Positions 7,247 to 15,410 of a DNA stretch of 20,619 nucleotides are shown piece by piece (the stretch's first letter is position 1; every line of letters begins with the position of its first letter). The notes beneath the pieces were generated by a model. That model had not been told where the DNA came from. It searched no databases and worked only from the letters and a program-made list of their open reading frames with translations. The position numbers were made by a program, and so were the translations under genes. The stretch is from an uncultured Parabacteroides sp. (GTDB taxonomy: Bacteria > Bacteroidota > Bacteroidia > Bacteroidales > Tannerellaceae), in assembly GCA_937894065.1 (NCBI GenBank), contig CALCST010000021.1:1-20619 (forward strand), given 5' to 3'.

Positions 7247-7789
7247 TCACTCGCCAAACTCAAGTTTTATCAAACCGAACAATGCATAATTTACCATATC
7301 CATATAATTGGCATCTATGCCTTCTGAAACCAAAGTCTTTCCGTCATGACTTTCGATTTGTTTGGTTCGATAAAGCTTCATAAGTATCAGATCAGTATAT
7401 GAACTTATTCGCATACTACGCCACGCCTCATCATAGTCATGATTTTTAGCATACATAAGTTCTTTCGTTTCCGTCATATATTTATCATACAACTCCAAAG
7501 CCTCTTCGTTAGTTATATCAGTTGTATCGGAAAAACCATTTGCCAACTGGATAAGACCAATTATTCCATAATTGACAATTCCAATGAATTCAGGACGAAT
7601 TCCCTCATTAACCATACTAACACCCTTGATTTCAAGGCTTCGTATTCGGTTTGCCTTTATAAATATCTGATCAGTCAATGAAGTCGGTCTCATAATACGC
7701 CATGAAGGACCATAGTCCTTGAGTTTCTTTTCGAAAAGATCACGACATATTGATATAACTTTTTCAAATTGTTGTTTCGTATCTTGCAT
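7247..7789 (-). CDS. DUF1599 domain protein with two domain copies
   Basis: A protein of 180 residues from the ATG at 7789; an upstream TTG at 7810 falls inside the predicted promoter and is less likely. It contains two similar copies of one domain. The first, about residues 14-85, has DYGPSWRIMR, TDQIFIKANR, NEGI and IVNYG. The second, about 107-178, has DYDEAWRSMR, TDLILMKLYR, SEGI and MVNYA. The shared pattern is DY..xWRxMR, TDxIxxKxxR, EGI and VNY. The protein is soluble, with no signal peptide. I recall this family (DUF1599) being discussed among nucleotide-modification-associated domains, but the biochemical activity is unknown to me. The gene is the first of a run leading to tpiA, ends 10 bp before the next gene, and has a good promoter just upstream. 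Confidence 0.82.
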   Translation of the reverse strand: MQDTKQQFEKVISICRDLFEKKLKDYGPSWRIMRPTSLTDQIFIKANRIRSLEIKGVSMVNEGIRPEFIGIVNYGIIGLIQLANGFSDTTDITNEEALELYDKYMTETKELMYAKNHDYDEAWRSMRISSYTDLILMKLYRTKQIESHDGKTLVSEGIDANYMDMVNYALFGLIKLEFGE

Positions 7790-7807
7790 ATTATCCGAAT
7801 TATACGG

Positions 7808-7839
7808 CAAAGATAGTGAAAGGTGAGCGTAGAATCAAA
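7808..7839 (-). promoter_or_regulatory. Bacteroides-type promoter for the DUF1599-tpiA run
   Basis: On the minus strand, TATCTTTG (7808-7815) matches the -7 consensus TAnnTTTG. TTTG (7836-7839) matches the -33 box with a 20 bp gap, the spacing expected for Bacteroides. Transcription would start near 7800-7804, leaving a very short leader before the ATG at 7789. The -33 box lies within an AT-rich inverted repeat. Confidence 0.55.
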
Positions 7840-7866
7840 ATCAAAAGCTTGTTTTTGATTTTGATT
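7833..7866. repeat. AT-rich inverted repeat over the DUF1599 promoter
   Basis: A perfect 14 bp stem pairs AATCAAAATCAAAA (7833-7846) with TTTTGATTTTGATT (7853-7866) around a 6-base spacer. Its left arm includes the predicted -33 box, so it could be an operator for a dimeric regulator. It would be a weak RNA hairpin because of its base content. Confidence 0.5.
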
Positions 7867-7968
7867 TTACCGAGCCGCATCATATCTGAAGAAAAGATAC
7901 TGAAAACACGTCCGAACACATCAGAAAAAACAACAACAGAAAAAATAATTAAGGCCGAACCTAAATTC

Positions 7969-8010
7969 ATTTGGGGCCGTATATATTTGAGAATAAATAC
8001 GGCCCCAAAT
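7969..8010. repeat. GC-rich hairpin in the 357 bp gene-free stretch 7790-8146
   Basis: A perfect 14 bp stem, ATTTGGGGCCGTAT at 7969-7982 and its complement at 7997-8010, closes a 14-base loop. The stem is far more GC-rich than its surroundings. It has no U-tract on either side, so it is not a typical intrinsic terminator. It lies between the terminator at 8090-8119 and the promoter at 7808-7839, outside both transcripts as predicted. The rest of the gene-free stretch shows no credible coding frame; a 74-codon plus-strand frame is low-complexity and unlike its neighbours. Confidence 0.6.
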
Positions 8011-8081
8011 TACCATATATCTAGATATATTTTAAATTAAGCTTAGAAACATATTTTTTACTCAAGTTTATGATTGCTATA

Positions 8082-8119
8082 GAAAATAAAAAGGCACAAA
8101 GGAAAACCTTTATGCCTTT
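8082..8119 (-). terminator. Intrinsic terminator of the M23/LysM gene
   Basis: On the minus strand the sequence after the stop codon folds into a 13 bp stem with one mismatch, pairing 8107-8119 with 8090-8102 around a TTTT loop, followed by a T-rich tail (TTTATTTT). It starts 28 bp after the stop of the M23 peptidase gene. Confidence 0.8.
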
Positions 8120-8146
8120 CACTTATTTTCAGAAACTTATCAGCAA

Positions 8147-9373
8147 TTATGAACAACGAATTGCACGGCCTATACGTAAAACCGTAGTCTTTGTTATTCC
8201 ATTCAATTCACATAATTTCGAAACTGTTGTGCCATAACGCAATGCTATAGCACCTAATGTATCACCTGATTTTATTCTATGATATACAGGTTCATTACTT
8301 TGTTCTGCAGAATTATTGTCATTTAATGCTGCTACGGCTTCCTGTTTTGCCTCAACAACAACTTTTTTTGCAGTAGCCTTTGATGGGCGATTATTATTAG
8401 CCTGTTCTACACCTGCAGAACAACGAATTGACTGACCGATTCTTAACATCGAAGTACTCTTCAGTCCATTCAATCTGCAAAGCTCACTAACTGTTGTTCC
8501 ATACATTCTTGCTATCTTTCCTAATGTATCACCTGATTTAACTCTGTGATAAACCATCTGGTTACTTGAAGAAGTATATATATTACTCTTTCTACCGTTG
8601 ATTTTCACATTATGGAAAACATATTTATCCTCATGAGGAACACCATTTTCAAAATCAATTATTTCTGCAGGATTTATAGCCTGTCCGAGGAATCTTGTTT
8701 CAAAATGCAAATGTGAACCTGTTGAACGACCTGTATTTCCTCCCAAACCAATTGGCTGACCAGCCTTCACTATATCATTAACCTGAACTAATTGTTTTGA
8801 AAGATGACCATAGACTGTTTCCAAACCATTAGGATGGCGGATAACCAGATAATAACCATATCCACGGCGTTCAAAATTACGGATACGAACTTTTCCGTCG
8901 AAGGCTGCACGGATGGTATCACCTTTCAAGACTTTCAAGTCAATACCTTTATGCATTCTTCTGCGACGAGGTCCATATTTTGATGTTACTCTTGCTATTG
9001 AATCAATAGCTATAGGATAAACAAAAGAAGAACAGTCAATTGCACATGAATCAGGGAACTCAACCTTTTCATTTGAACCCTTAAACGGGTCAACCCATCT
9101 TGTATCCCAATTTGAACCGTATAAATCTTCAGCTGGAAACATCAATGACTCATGAGATAGGATTTCTTCGTATTCGGCTTCCAATATTTTTACAGAAGAC
9201 AAATCTTTCTTAAAACCTACCCTATCAGCCATCAATTCTGATACATGACGATCCAAAATTTCTGTTTGTGCTGTTATCTGCTCTGATGTTTGTTTCTTTT
9301 CAGGTTCAACGGCATTCGCTACTGGAATCATAACAACGCCCAAACATAGCGACAATAGTGTTTTTAAAGTCAT
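8147..9373 (-). CDS. M23 metallopeptidase with two LysM repeats
   Basis: A secreted peptidoglycan hydrolase of 408 residues. The signal peptide is about 1-21 (cleavage near VANAVE). The M23 (LytM/lysostaphin-type) domain spans about 125-240 with a complete set of zinc and catalytic residues: H141 and D145 in HKGID, H190 in VYGH, and H221 and H223 in HLHF. Two LysM domains follow, about 275-318 and 364-407, nearly identical in YHRxKSGDTLG and YGTTVSxLC, joined by a low-complexity Ala/Lys/Asn linker. LysM binds N-acetylglucosamine in the glycan strand while M23 cuts peptide cross-links. A full active site suggests a real endopeptidase rather than an activator of the EnvC type. The gene is a single transcription unit with its own terminator and a 216 bp upstream gap after recG. 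Confidence 0.92.
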   Translation of the reverse strand: MTLKTLLSLCLGVVMIPVANAVEPEKKQTSEQITAQTEILDRHVSELMADRVGFKKDLSSVKILEAEYEEILSHESLMFPAEDLYGSNWDTRWVDPFKGSNEKVEFPDSCAIDCSSFVYPIAIDSIARVTSKYGPRRRRMHKGIDLKVLKGDTIRAAFDGKVRIRNFERRGYGYYLVIRHPNGLETVYGHLSKQLVQVNDIVKAGQPIGLGGNTGRSTGSHLHFETRFLGQAINPAEIIDFENGVPHEDKYVFHNVKINGRKSNIYTSSSNQMVYHRVKSGDTLGKIARMYGTTVSELCRLNGLKSTSMLRIGQSIRCSAGVEQANNNRPSKATAKKVVVEAKQEAVAALNDNNSAEQSNEPVYHRIKSGDTLGAIALRYGTTVSKLCELNGITKTTVLRIGRAIRCS

Positions 9374-9484
9374 TTCAACAATAATTCAAGCATTCTTATT
9401 CAAGTGATTGAAGAGAATTCGGCTTATTATTAACAATCTGCTAATTCTCAGCATGTCAAAGTTCGGAATTTCAAAAATATATCA

Positions 9485-9512
9485 CAAATCTATTACTGAA
9501 ATTTTTCTTCAA
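9485..9512 (-). promoter_or_regulatory. Weak candidate promoter for the M23/LysM gene
   Basis: On the minus strand, TAGATTTG (9485-9492) fits TAnnTTTG. A TTG (9510-9512) lies 17 bp further upstream, shorter than the ideal 20. It would give a leader of about 105 bases. The remaining sequence of 9374-9589 shows no gene. Confidence 0.3.
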
Positions 9513-9569
9513 TAGAATTCTCAAATGTTAATAAAATGACTTAAAATACAATTAAACAAACAGTTACAA

Positions 9570-9590
9570 AATATATGTTATACAACATAT
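9570..9590 (-). terminator. Weak stem-loop after recG
   Basis: On the minus strand, a perfect 7 bp stem (9584-9590 with 9573-9579) around a GTAT loop begins at the recG stop codon and is followed by ATATTTTG. It is AT-rich and short, so it would be at best a weak terminator. Confidence 0.35.
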
Positions 9591-11689
9591 CAACTAATTA
9601 ATCCCCAATTAATCTTTTTCGAGAACAAACTTTTCAGCCTTTCGTTCAGTAATCTGTATGTTTCGGAAGATAAATCAGGGTCTTCGTCCAAAACTTTAAT
9701 TGCCATATCTCTTGCGATTTGCAGAATCTGACCGTCGGAAGCCAAATTGGCTATCTTCAAATCAATGCCGTCACCACTTTGCCTTGTACCTTCCAAATCT
9801 CCATATCCGCGCAGTTTCAAATCTGCTTCAGCAATTTCAAACCCATTGTTACTTTTAACCATTATATCAAGCCTTTTTCGGGTTTCATTACTCAATTTAT
9901 AAGAAGATACAAGTATGCAATAAGATTGTTCCGCGCCGCGGCCCACTCGTCCTCTCAACTGATGAAGCTGTGAAAGACCGAATCTTTCAGCACTTTCGAT
10001 AACCATTACGGAAGCATTAGGCACATTAACCCCAACTTCTATTACAGTTGTTGCCATAAGTATATTGGCTTCTCCCGAAATAAACTTCTGCATTTCTTTA
10101 TCTTTCTCTGCGGCTTTCATTTTGCCGTGAACCATACAGACCTTATATTCAGGAAAAACTTCCTTGAAATTCTCAAATCCTTCTTCAAGACTTTTATAAT
10201 CTAATTTCTCATTTCCTTCTATCAAAGGATAGACAACATAGACCTGTCTGCCTTTTCGTATTTCCGAACGCAGGAAATCAAAGAGCTGGGCTTTATTATT
10301 ATCATAGCGGTGCATGGTCATTATAGGTTTACGTCCCGGCGGCAACTCGTCTATAACAGAGACATCCAAATCTCCATACAATGTCATTGCCAAAGTACGC
10401 GGAATTGGAGTTGCTGTCATTACCAGGACATGAGGAACTACCGCATTATTCTTACCCCATAGTTTTGAGCGTTGTTCAACTCCGAACCTGTGCTGTTCAT
10501 CAATTATTGCCAATCCTAATGATGAGAAAACAACTGTTTCCTCAATCAGCGCATGAGTTCCGATAACAATCTGTATTTCTCCATTAGCAATGGCAGGCAG
10601 GATTTTATTCCTTTCGGACTTCTTTGTTGAGCCGGTCAGCAAAGCAACATTTATGTCCATATCCTTCAAAAAGGATTTTATTGTTGCATAATGCTGTGCT
10701 GCCAGAATTTCTGTCGGAGCCATCATGCATGCTTGAGTGTTGTTGTCCAATGCAAGAAGCATTGCAAGCAAACCGACAAGAGTCTTTCCACTTCCAACAT
10801 CTCCCTGAAGAAGTCTGTTCATCTGCCTGCCGCTTCCCATATCTGCACGCATTTCACGAACTACACGCTTTTGCGCACCGGTAAGTTCAAACGGCAAATA
10901 ATCTTTATAGAACGTATTGAAATAGTCGCCGACTTTCAAAAACGGAATACCTTGAAGTTTTCGCTGTCTATTATATGCCGACTTCAGCATATTCAGCTGA
11001 ATGAAAAATAATTCGTCAAACTTCAATCTTGCTTGTGCTCTTCTGAGTTTCTCAGTTGATTCCGGGAAATGAATATTCTTCATAGCTTCAGAAAAAGACA
11101 TCAAGCCCAAAGATGTAATAATGTTATTCGGTAAAATTTCTGGTAAATACCAATTAATGTTAGTCAGCAATGTATATTGCAGATTCTGTATTGCTCTGGA
11201 ATTAAGAAAAGATTTCTTCATCCTTTCCGTTGTGTTATAATAAGGTGTCAATCCGTTTGCCACCTGACCACTTTGCTCAACGGAATCTATATCAGGATGA
11301 GCTATATTAAATGTATGACCGAATTCTGCCGGTTTACCGAAGACTATATATTCAACTCCGATTTTTATCTTATCCTTGACATAAGCCAAGCCTTTGAACC
11401 AGACTAAATCCATAAGTCCGCTACCATCGGAAAATTTGCCAACCAAGCGTTTGGTTCTGCCCTCACCTATTTCCTCAAAAGACAAAATTCGTCCCTTAAG
11501 TTGTATGTATGGCATATTTCCCCTAATCTCGGATATTTTATAGAAACGACTTCGGTCAATATATTTATATGGGAAATAATACAACAAATCTTCAAAAGAA
11601 GCTATATTGGCTTCTTTCTGCAACACATCTGCTTTTTTCGGACCAACTCCGGGCAGATAAACTATGGAACGCTTGTCTAAATCCAACAT
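9590..11689 (-). CDS. recG: ATP-dependent DNA helicase RecG
   Basis: A double-stranded DNA translocase that reverses stalled replication forks and branch-migrates recombination intermediates. The 699 residues match the family length. An N-terminal helix-hairpin and wedge/OB-fold region (about 1-170) precedes the helicase core. Walker A is GDVGSGKT (296-303), the Walker B box is the RecG-typical DEQH (396-399, followed by RFG), and motif III is MTATPIPRT. The C-terminal lobe carries the TTVIEVGVNVPNA and QLRGRVGRG motifs, followed by the RecG C-terminal region. The gene starts with ATG at 11689, only 3 bp after the ispD stop, so it is almost certainly translated from the same message as xseA, xseB and ispD. 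Confidence 0.97.
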   Translation of the reverse strand: MLDLDKRSIVYLPGVGPKKADVLQKEANIASFEDLLYYFPYKYIDRSRFYKISEIRGNMPYIQLKGRILSFEEIGEGRTKRLVGKFSDGSGLMDLVWFKGLAYVKDKIKIGVEYIVFGKPAEFGHTFNIAHPDIDSVEQSGQVANGLTPYYNTTERMKKSFLNSRAIQNLQYTLLTNINWYLPEILPNNIITSLGLMSFSEAMKNIHFPESTEKLRRAQARLKFDELFFIQLNMLKSAYNRQRKLQGIPFLKVGDYFNTFYKDYLPFELTGAQKRVVREMRADMGSGRQMNRLLQGDVGSGKTLVGLLAMLLALDNNTQACMMAPTEILAAQHYATIKSFLKDMDINVALLTGSTKKSERNKILPAIANGEIQIVIGTHALIEETVVFSSLGLAIIDEQHRFGVEQRSKLWGKNNAVVPHVLVMTATPIPRTLAMTLYGDLDVSVIDELPPGRKPIMTMHRYDNNKAQLFDFLRSEIRKGRQVYVVYPLIEGNEKLDYKSLEEGFENFKEVFPEYKVCMVHGKMKAAEKDKEMQKFISGEANILMATTVIEVGVNVPNASVMVIESAERFGLSQLHQLRGRVGRGAEQSYCILVSSYKLSNETRKRLDIMVKSNNGFEIAEADLKLRGYGDLEGTRQSGDGIDLKIANLASDGQILQIARDMAIKVLDEDPDLSSETYRLLNERLKSLFSKKINWGLIS

Positions 11690-11692
11690 TAT

Positions 11693-12385
11693 TTATTTTT
11701 CCTCAAAGATAGCTTTTGCTATTAGCAAATCAAATGGAGTCGTTATTTTTATATTCTCACGATTTCCTTTTACTAACGACACTTTAAAGCCTTTTGCTTC
11801 AACAACTGAAGCATCATCAGTAAATAAACTGTTATATTCCTGTTTATATGATTCAAATAAAATATCAGAACGGAAAACTTGTGGAGTCTGAACAGAACAA
11901 TATTTACTTCTGTCAACAGGAGAGCTTTCTTCTTCACTTTTTATCTCTCTCAAAGAATCTATCATCGGTAAAACAGGCACTGCTGCTCCATTATTTTCAG
12001 CAGACTTAAAACAAGAATCAATTGTATCGGACGAAACGAACGGACGCACGCCATCATGAACCGCAATAATAGCCTGTTCTCCATTGCTGAGCAATTCTGA
12101 CTCTATAACTTCGAGACCATTTCTTACAGAATGAAATCTTGTTTCTCCACCGGTAACAACTCTATGTGGAGCTTTACATCCTATTTCCTTACATAGCATT
12201 TGCCAATAAGGCTGATGATCCAATGGCAACACCAGAATAATCTCCGTTTCATTATTCCAATTATAAAATGCTTCGAGAGTATGCATCAATAATGGTTTTC
12301 CATGCATTGGAATAAATTGTTTTGGCAAATCTCCACCCATTCTAAGACCTTTACCTCCGGCTACTATAACGACAAAGTTTCTCAT
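11693..12385 (-). CDS. ispD: 2-C-methyl-D-erythritol 4-phosphate cytidylyltransferase
   Basis: Third enzyme of the MEP (non-mevalonate) isoprenoid pathway. It joins CTP and methylerythritol 4-phosphate to form CDP-methylerythritol, releasing pyrophosphate. The 230 residues match the family length. The nucleotide-binding loop AGGKGLRMGGDLPKQF occupies about residues 9-24, including the conserved K22. VHDGVRPF (109-116) carries the metal-binding aspartate region, and TGGETRFHSVRNG (78-90) is the family signature before it. Its ATG shares an ATGA overlap with the xseB stop (12382-12385), a classic sign of translational coupling, and recG follows after 3 bp. Confidence 0.95.
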   Translation of the reverse strand: MRNFVVIVAGGKGLRMGGDLPKQFIPMHGKPLLMHTLEAFYNWNNETEIILVLPLDHQPYWQMLCKEIGCKAPHRVVTGGETRFHSVRNGLEVIESELLSNGEQAIIAVHDGVRPFVSSDTIDSCFKSAENNGAAVPVLPMIDSLREIKSEEESSPVDRSKYCSVQTPQVFRSDILFESYKQEYNSLFTDDASVVEAKGFKVSLVKGNRENIKITTPFDLLIAKAIFEEK

Positions 12386-12582
12386 GAATCCAATTCCTCC
12401 AATACTTTTTTCACATCTTCATCGACTTTATATAATTTCTCTTTGCACAGTTTTATCAAGCGAGTAGCTTCCTTTACTTTTTCAGACAACAAATCAACAT
12501 CAAGCTCCTCATTCTCTATATCAGCAACAATACGCCTTAACTTCGTCACTGCTTCATTATATGTTTCTTTATTATTTCCCAT
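12382..12582 (-). CDS. xseB: Exodeoxyribonuclease VII small subunit
   Basis: The small, mostly helical subunit of exonuclease VII, which degrades single-stranded DNA processively with the XseA subunit. From the ATG at 12582 it has 66 residues, within the family range, with the conserved N-terminal pattern YNEAVTKLRRIVADIENEELD and a helical charged C-terminal half. A longer frame begins only at a TTG (12612) inside xseA, so the ATG 7 bp after the xseA stop is preferred. The stop overlaps the ispD start by 4 bp. The pairing xseA-xseB supports the call. Confidence 0.92.
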   Translation of the reverse strand: MGNNKETYNEAVTKLRRIVADIENEELDVDLLSEKVKEATRLIKLCKEKLYKVDEDVKKVLEELDS

Positions 12583-12589
12583 AATCTTT

Positions 12590-13939
12590 TCAATTTTCAA
12601 ACTTATTTTCAACTTTTGCGTTCACACTTCCATCACTCCAGAATACGGTTAATGTTTCTCCCGTAGAAACTTCCTTTGCGGATTTTATTATCCTTCCGTT
12701 TACCATGGTTATGTTATAACCCTTTTTGAGAATATATTCCGGCGAGGCCATTTTTATGAACTGCTCTGTCAATTCCAGAAATCGCAGTTCTTTCTGTTTT
12801 CTTCTTTCCGTCGCTACAATTATTTTGTTTTGTAATAATTCCAGCATTTTATCCTGTCGCAACAGCAGAGATGATGATACAGAAGGAAGGCGCATTGCCA
12901 TTTTATTTAACTCTCCTCTGTTACGTTCTATCCTGTTAATAACTCTTTCCGGGAAACGGTTTGAAAGTAATTTTATGAAATTCTGATGTGATGATATAAT
13001 ATTAACTGCCGAGTTAACCATTCTGCGTTGTAATGATTCCAGTTCCTCTGCCTGACGTTCTATGCAATCCAACAAAAATGCAGCAACAGCCGTCGGCGTT
13101 TTCAAACGAGTGTGAGCAACCATATCAACAACAGTATCATCTCTCTCATGACCTATACCTGTTAATATCGGTAAAGGAAATTGTGCACAACTTGCAGCCA
13201 GTAAATATGAATCAAAGCTGTTCAAATCTGATGTGGCTCCTCCTCCACGGATTATAACAACAACATCAAACAACTCATAATTCTCATATATTCTGTCTAA
13301 TGCAGCAATAACAGACTCTTCTGTCTTGTCACCTTGCATCAATGCCGGAAACAACTTGATATAAAAAGGATATCCTGATTTATTATTTTCCAGCTGATTC
13401 ACAAAGTCCTCATATCCTGCTGCAGTAGGAGAAGTTATCACAGCTATCTTTTGAGGCAAGTCTGGCAAACAAAGTTCTTTATTCAGAGTAAAAACTCCTT
13501 CATCCTTCAGTCTCCTTATTATTTCCATCTTTTTCCGGACCATATCACCTACTGTATAACTAGGATCAATGTCCAACACATTAAGACTAAAACCATAAAG
13601 TTCATGGAAATCCAACGAAACTTTTACTAGAACTTTTATTCCGGAACCAAACACCTGGTTCGTTTCCATTTCGAAATAAGGTTTCAACAATCTGAAAACC
13701 TTTGCCCAGATATAACCTCTGGCACGGGCAATTATCTGATTACTTTCTTCACTTTTCTCTATAAATTCCAAATAACAATGCCCTGAAGAAGTATTGATAC
13801 GAACATCACTGGTTTCCGCCTTAATCCAATATGTTTCACTAAACGTATTGTTTATAACAGAACGAACACGTCCCATTATCTCAGAAAGCGTACAGCCTCT
13901 GTCGTCTTCATCAATTTTTATACTTCTTCGAACTGCCAT
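12590..13939 (-). CDS. xseA: Exodeoxyribonuclease VII large subunit
   Basis: Catalytic subunit of exonuclease VII, which cuts single-stranded DNA into short oligonucleotides during repair. From the ATG at 13939 the protein is 449 residues. A further upstream TTG (14047) would put 36 basic residues entirely inside the protease gene and is less likely. The N-terminal OB-fold is about 15-125. The catalytic domain shows KIAVITSPTAAGYEDF (about 164-179), VVIIRGGGA in the middle, and GIGHERDDTVVDMVAH followed by KTPTAVAAFL. The helical stalk region follows, then a short C-terminal segment (about 400-445) with GYNI and the ETLTVFWSDG strand. The start overlaps the protease stop by 29 bp, and xseB follows after 7 bp. 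Confidence 0.94.
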   Translation of the reverse strand: MAVRRSIKIDEDDRGCTLSEIMGRVRSVINNTFSETYWIKAETSDVRINTSSGHCYLEFIEKSEESNQIIARARGYIWAKVFRLLKPYFEMETNQVFGSGIKVLVKVSLDFHELYGFSLNVLDIDPSYTVGDMVRKKMEIIRRLKDEGVFTLNKELCLPDLPQKIAVITSPTAAGYEDFVNQLENNKSGYPFYIKLFPALMQGDKTEESVIAALDRIYENYELFDVVVIIRGGGATSDLNSFDSYLLAASCAQFPLPILTGIGHERDDTVVDMVAHTRLKTPTAVAAFLLDCIERQAEELESLQRRMVNSAVNIISSHQNFIKLLSNRFPERVINRIERNRGELNKMAMRLPSVSSSLLLRQDKMLELLQNKIIVATERRKQKELRFLELTEQFIKMASPEYILKKGYNITMVNGRIIKSAKEVSTGETLTVFWSDGSVNAKVENKFEN

Positions 13940-15296
13940 ATTTCTTCTTCTCCTTTTTATATATTTTGTAAATATCCGGAATGCCATAACCCTTTTCCGG
14001 AGTTGGCTTATCTGCTTCCGATGTATATTCATGTAACAAACGTACAATATCCTGACTAGTAAGCCATGGTAAAGCTTGCCACAAACAAGCTCCCATACCT
14101 GCCATTATAGGAGTTGCGAAAGATGTACCACTAGCCATTCGGACCTTTCCGTCTTCGTCTACAACATTACAATTGGTCCCTAATGCTACTACATCAGGTT
14201 TAATACGGCCGTCAGCACTATAACCTGATGAACTGAAAACACTTCTCTCCTTTTTTGAATCTACAGAACCAACTGTAACAACCTTATCAGCATCCGCCGG
14301 AAATGTTATTTTTTCCCATTCTCCTCCTCCTTCATTTCCTGCACTGGTAAATATTAATATGCCTTTCTCTGCTACTATTGTTGCAGCCCTACTTATCAAT
14401 GCTGTCTTGCCATTCAAATCCTCATGTTTATAACCTAATCCATCATCATATTTATAATATCCCAATGATGAAGTAATAACATCAACCCCTACGCTGTCCG
14501 CATATTCTACAGCTGCTATCCAATAGTCTTCTTCAATCGGATATTCCGAGCGCATATCTTCACTTTTCATCAGCCAATATTCTGCAGCCGGAGCAGTTCC
14601 TACAAAATAATTAGGTTTATTTGCTGCAATACATGACAATACTTTTGTTCCATGCTCGTCTCCACTAAACACAGTCTCTTCGGGATTCTGAGCATTAAAT
14701 GTTCCGGTAATATTTACATTGTCAAAGAACTCCATCATGTCTGCGTTCTTAAAACCGGCATCTATAACTGCTATCTTTATTCCTTCACCACAATATCCTT
14801 TCTTATGGAGTTTTCTTCCATTCAGCATATCAATATGCAGTTTACCAACACCATAAAAATCCTTCAATCTTTGTTCTGTTATAGGATATTTATTATTAGC
14901 TTTTTGTGGAAGCTTATAAGAAGCATCTCCTCTCCAAACAAGGCGAACAGAATCGACAACAGGCAAATTCTTTATTCTGGAAACAACTGCAGAGTCCGAA
15001 CTTTCAACGACAACAGTCTGCATCCACTTACTTTTAGTGACAATGCGTACTCCACAGTTTTTTATCTCTGACAGAATTCGAGAACTAAATGGCAAATCAC
15101 TATAATTAATATCTATTCCTTGTTTTTCCCGACGGGAAATAGCTGTTTCAGAAAGGAAGAGTTCAGGTTTGGCAATTATGCTATTATCACACCCTTTTTC
15201 ATTCAGGTAAACACGAAAACGGAAATCTTCGGCAAAAAGGCTAGATACTGAAATAAGAAAAAAGAATGACAAAGCAAAAACTCTTATCAATTTCAT
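13911..15296 (-). CDS. Secreted S8 (subtilisin-like) serine protease
   Basis: A 461-residue exported protease. The signal peptide is about 1-22 (ending SLFAED). An N-terminal propeptide-like region of about 25-125 precedes the peptidase S8 domain (about 168-425). The catalytic triad is visible: D179 in IAVIDAGF, H215 in DEHGTKV and S392 in GTSFATP, with the oxyanion N321 in TSAGNEGGG. The C-terminus is short and very basic (KKEKKKYGSSKKYKN) with no type IX secretion tail, so it probably stays periplasmic or anchors loosely. The gene ends 29 bp inside xseA, making it the first gene of the xseA-xseB-ispD-recG run. No functional link to that run is evident. Substrates are unknown. Confidence 0.9.
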   Translation of the reverse strand: MKLIRVFALSFFFLISVSSLFAEDFRFRVYLNEKGCDNSIIAKPELFLSETAISRREKQGIDINYSDLPFSSRILSEIKNCGVRIVTKSKWMQTVVVESSDSAVVSRIKNLPVVDSVRLVWRGDASYKLPQKANNKYPITEQRLKDFYGVGKLHIDMLNGRKLHKKGYCGEGIKIAVIDAGFKNADMMEFFDNVNITGTFNAQNPEETVFSGDEHGTKVLSCIAANKPNYFVGTAPAAEYWLMKSEDMRSEYPIEEDYWIAAVEYADSVGVDVITSSLGYYKYDDGLGYKHEDLNGKTALISRAATIVAEKGILIFTSAGNEGGGEWEKITFPADADKVVTVGSVDSKKERSVFSSSGYSADGRIKPDVVALGTNCNVVDEDGKVRMASGTSFATPIMAGMGACLWQALPWLTSQDIVRLLHEYTSEADKPTPEKGYGIPDIYKIYKKEKKKYGSSKKYKN

Positions 15297-15338
15297 ATTA
15301 TCCGGAAGAGTATTTTTTATAAATCCATAACTAAAACA

Positions 15339-15390
15339 ATATCTTATGTTTTCCGGGAAAAATCATATATACCCGAAAAACATAAGATAT
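15339..15390. terminator. Long hairpin between the AsnC-type regulator and the protease gene
   Basis: A 19 bp stem with one mismatch pairs 15339-15357 with 15372-15390 around a 14-base loop. It begins 20 bp after the stop of the regulator gene and ends 42 bp before the protease start. The tail is only partly T-rich, so termination strength is uncertain. It may equally be a regulatory or mRNA-stability structure. Confidence 0.55.
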
Positions 15391-15410
15391 TAATAATAAA
15401 AACAGATATA

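Noticed and set aside
7816..8040. Plus-strand frame of 74 codons in the gene-free stretch
   Set aside because: It spans the AT-rich inverted repeat and the GC-rich hairpin, has low-complexity Lys/Ile/Thr composition, no recognisable domain, and runs against the predicted promoter on the other strand.
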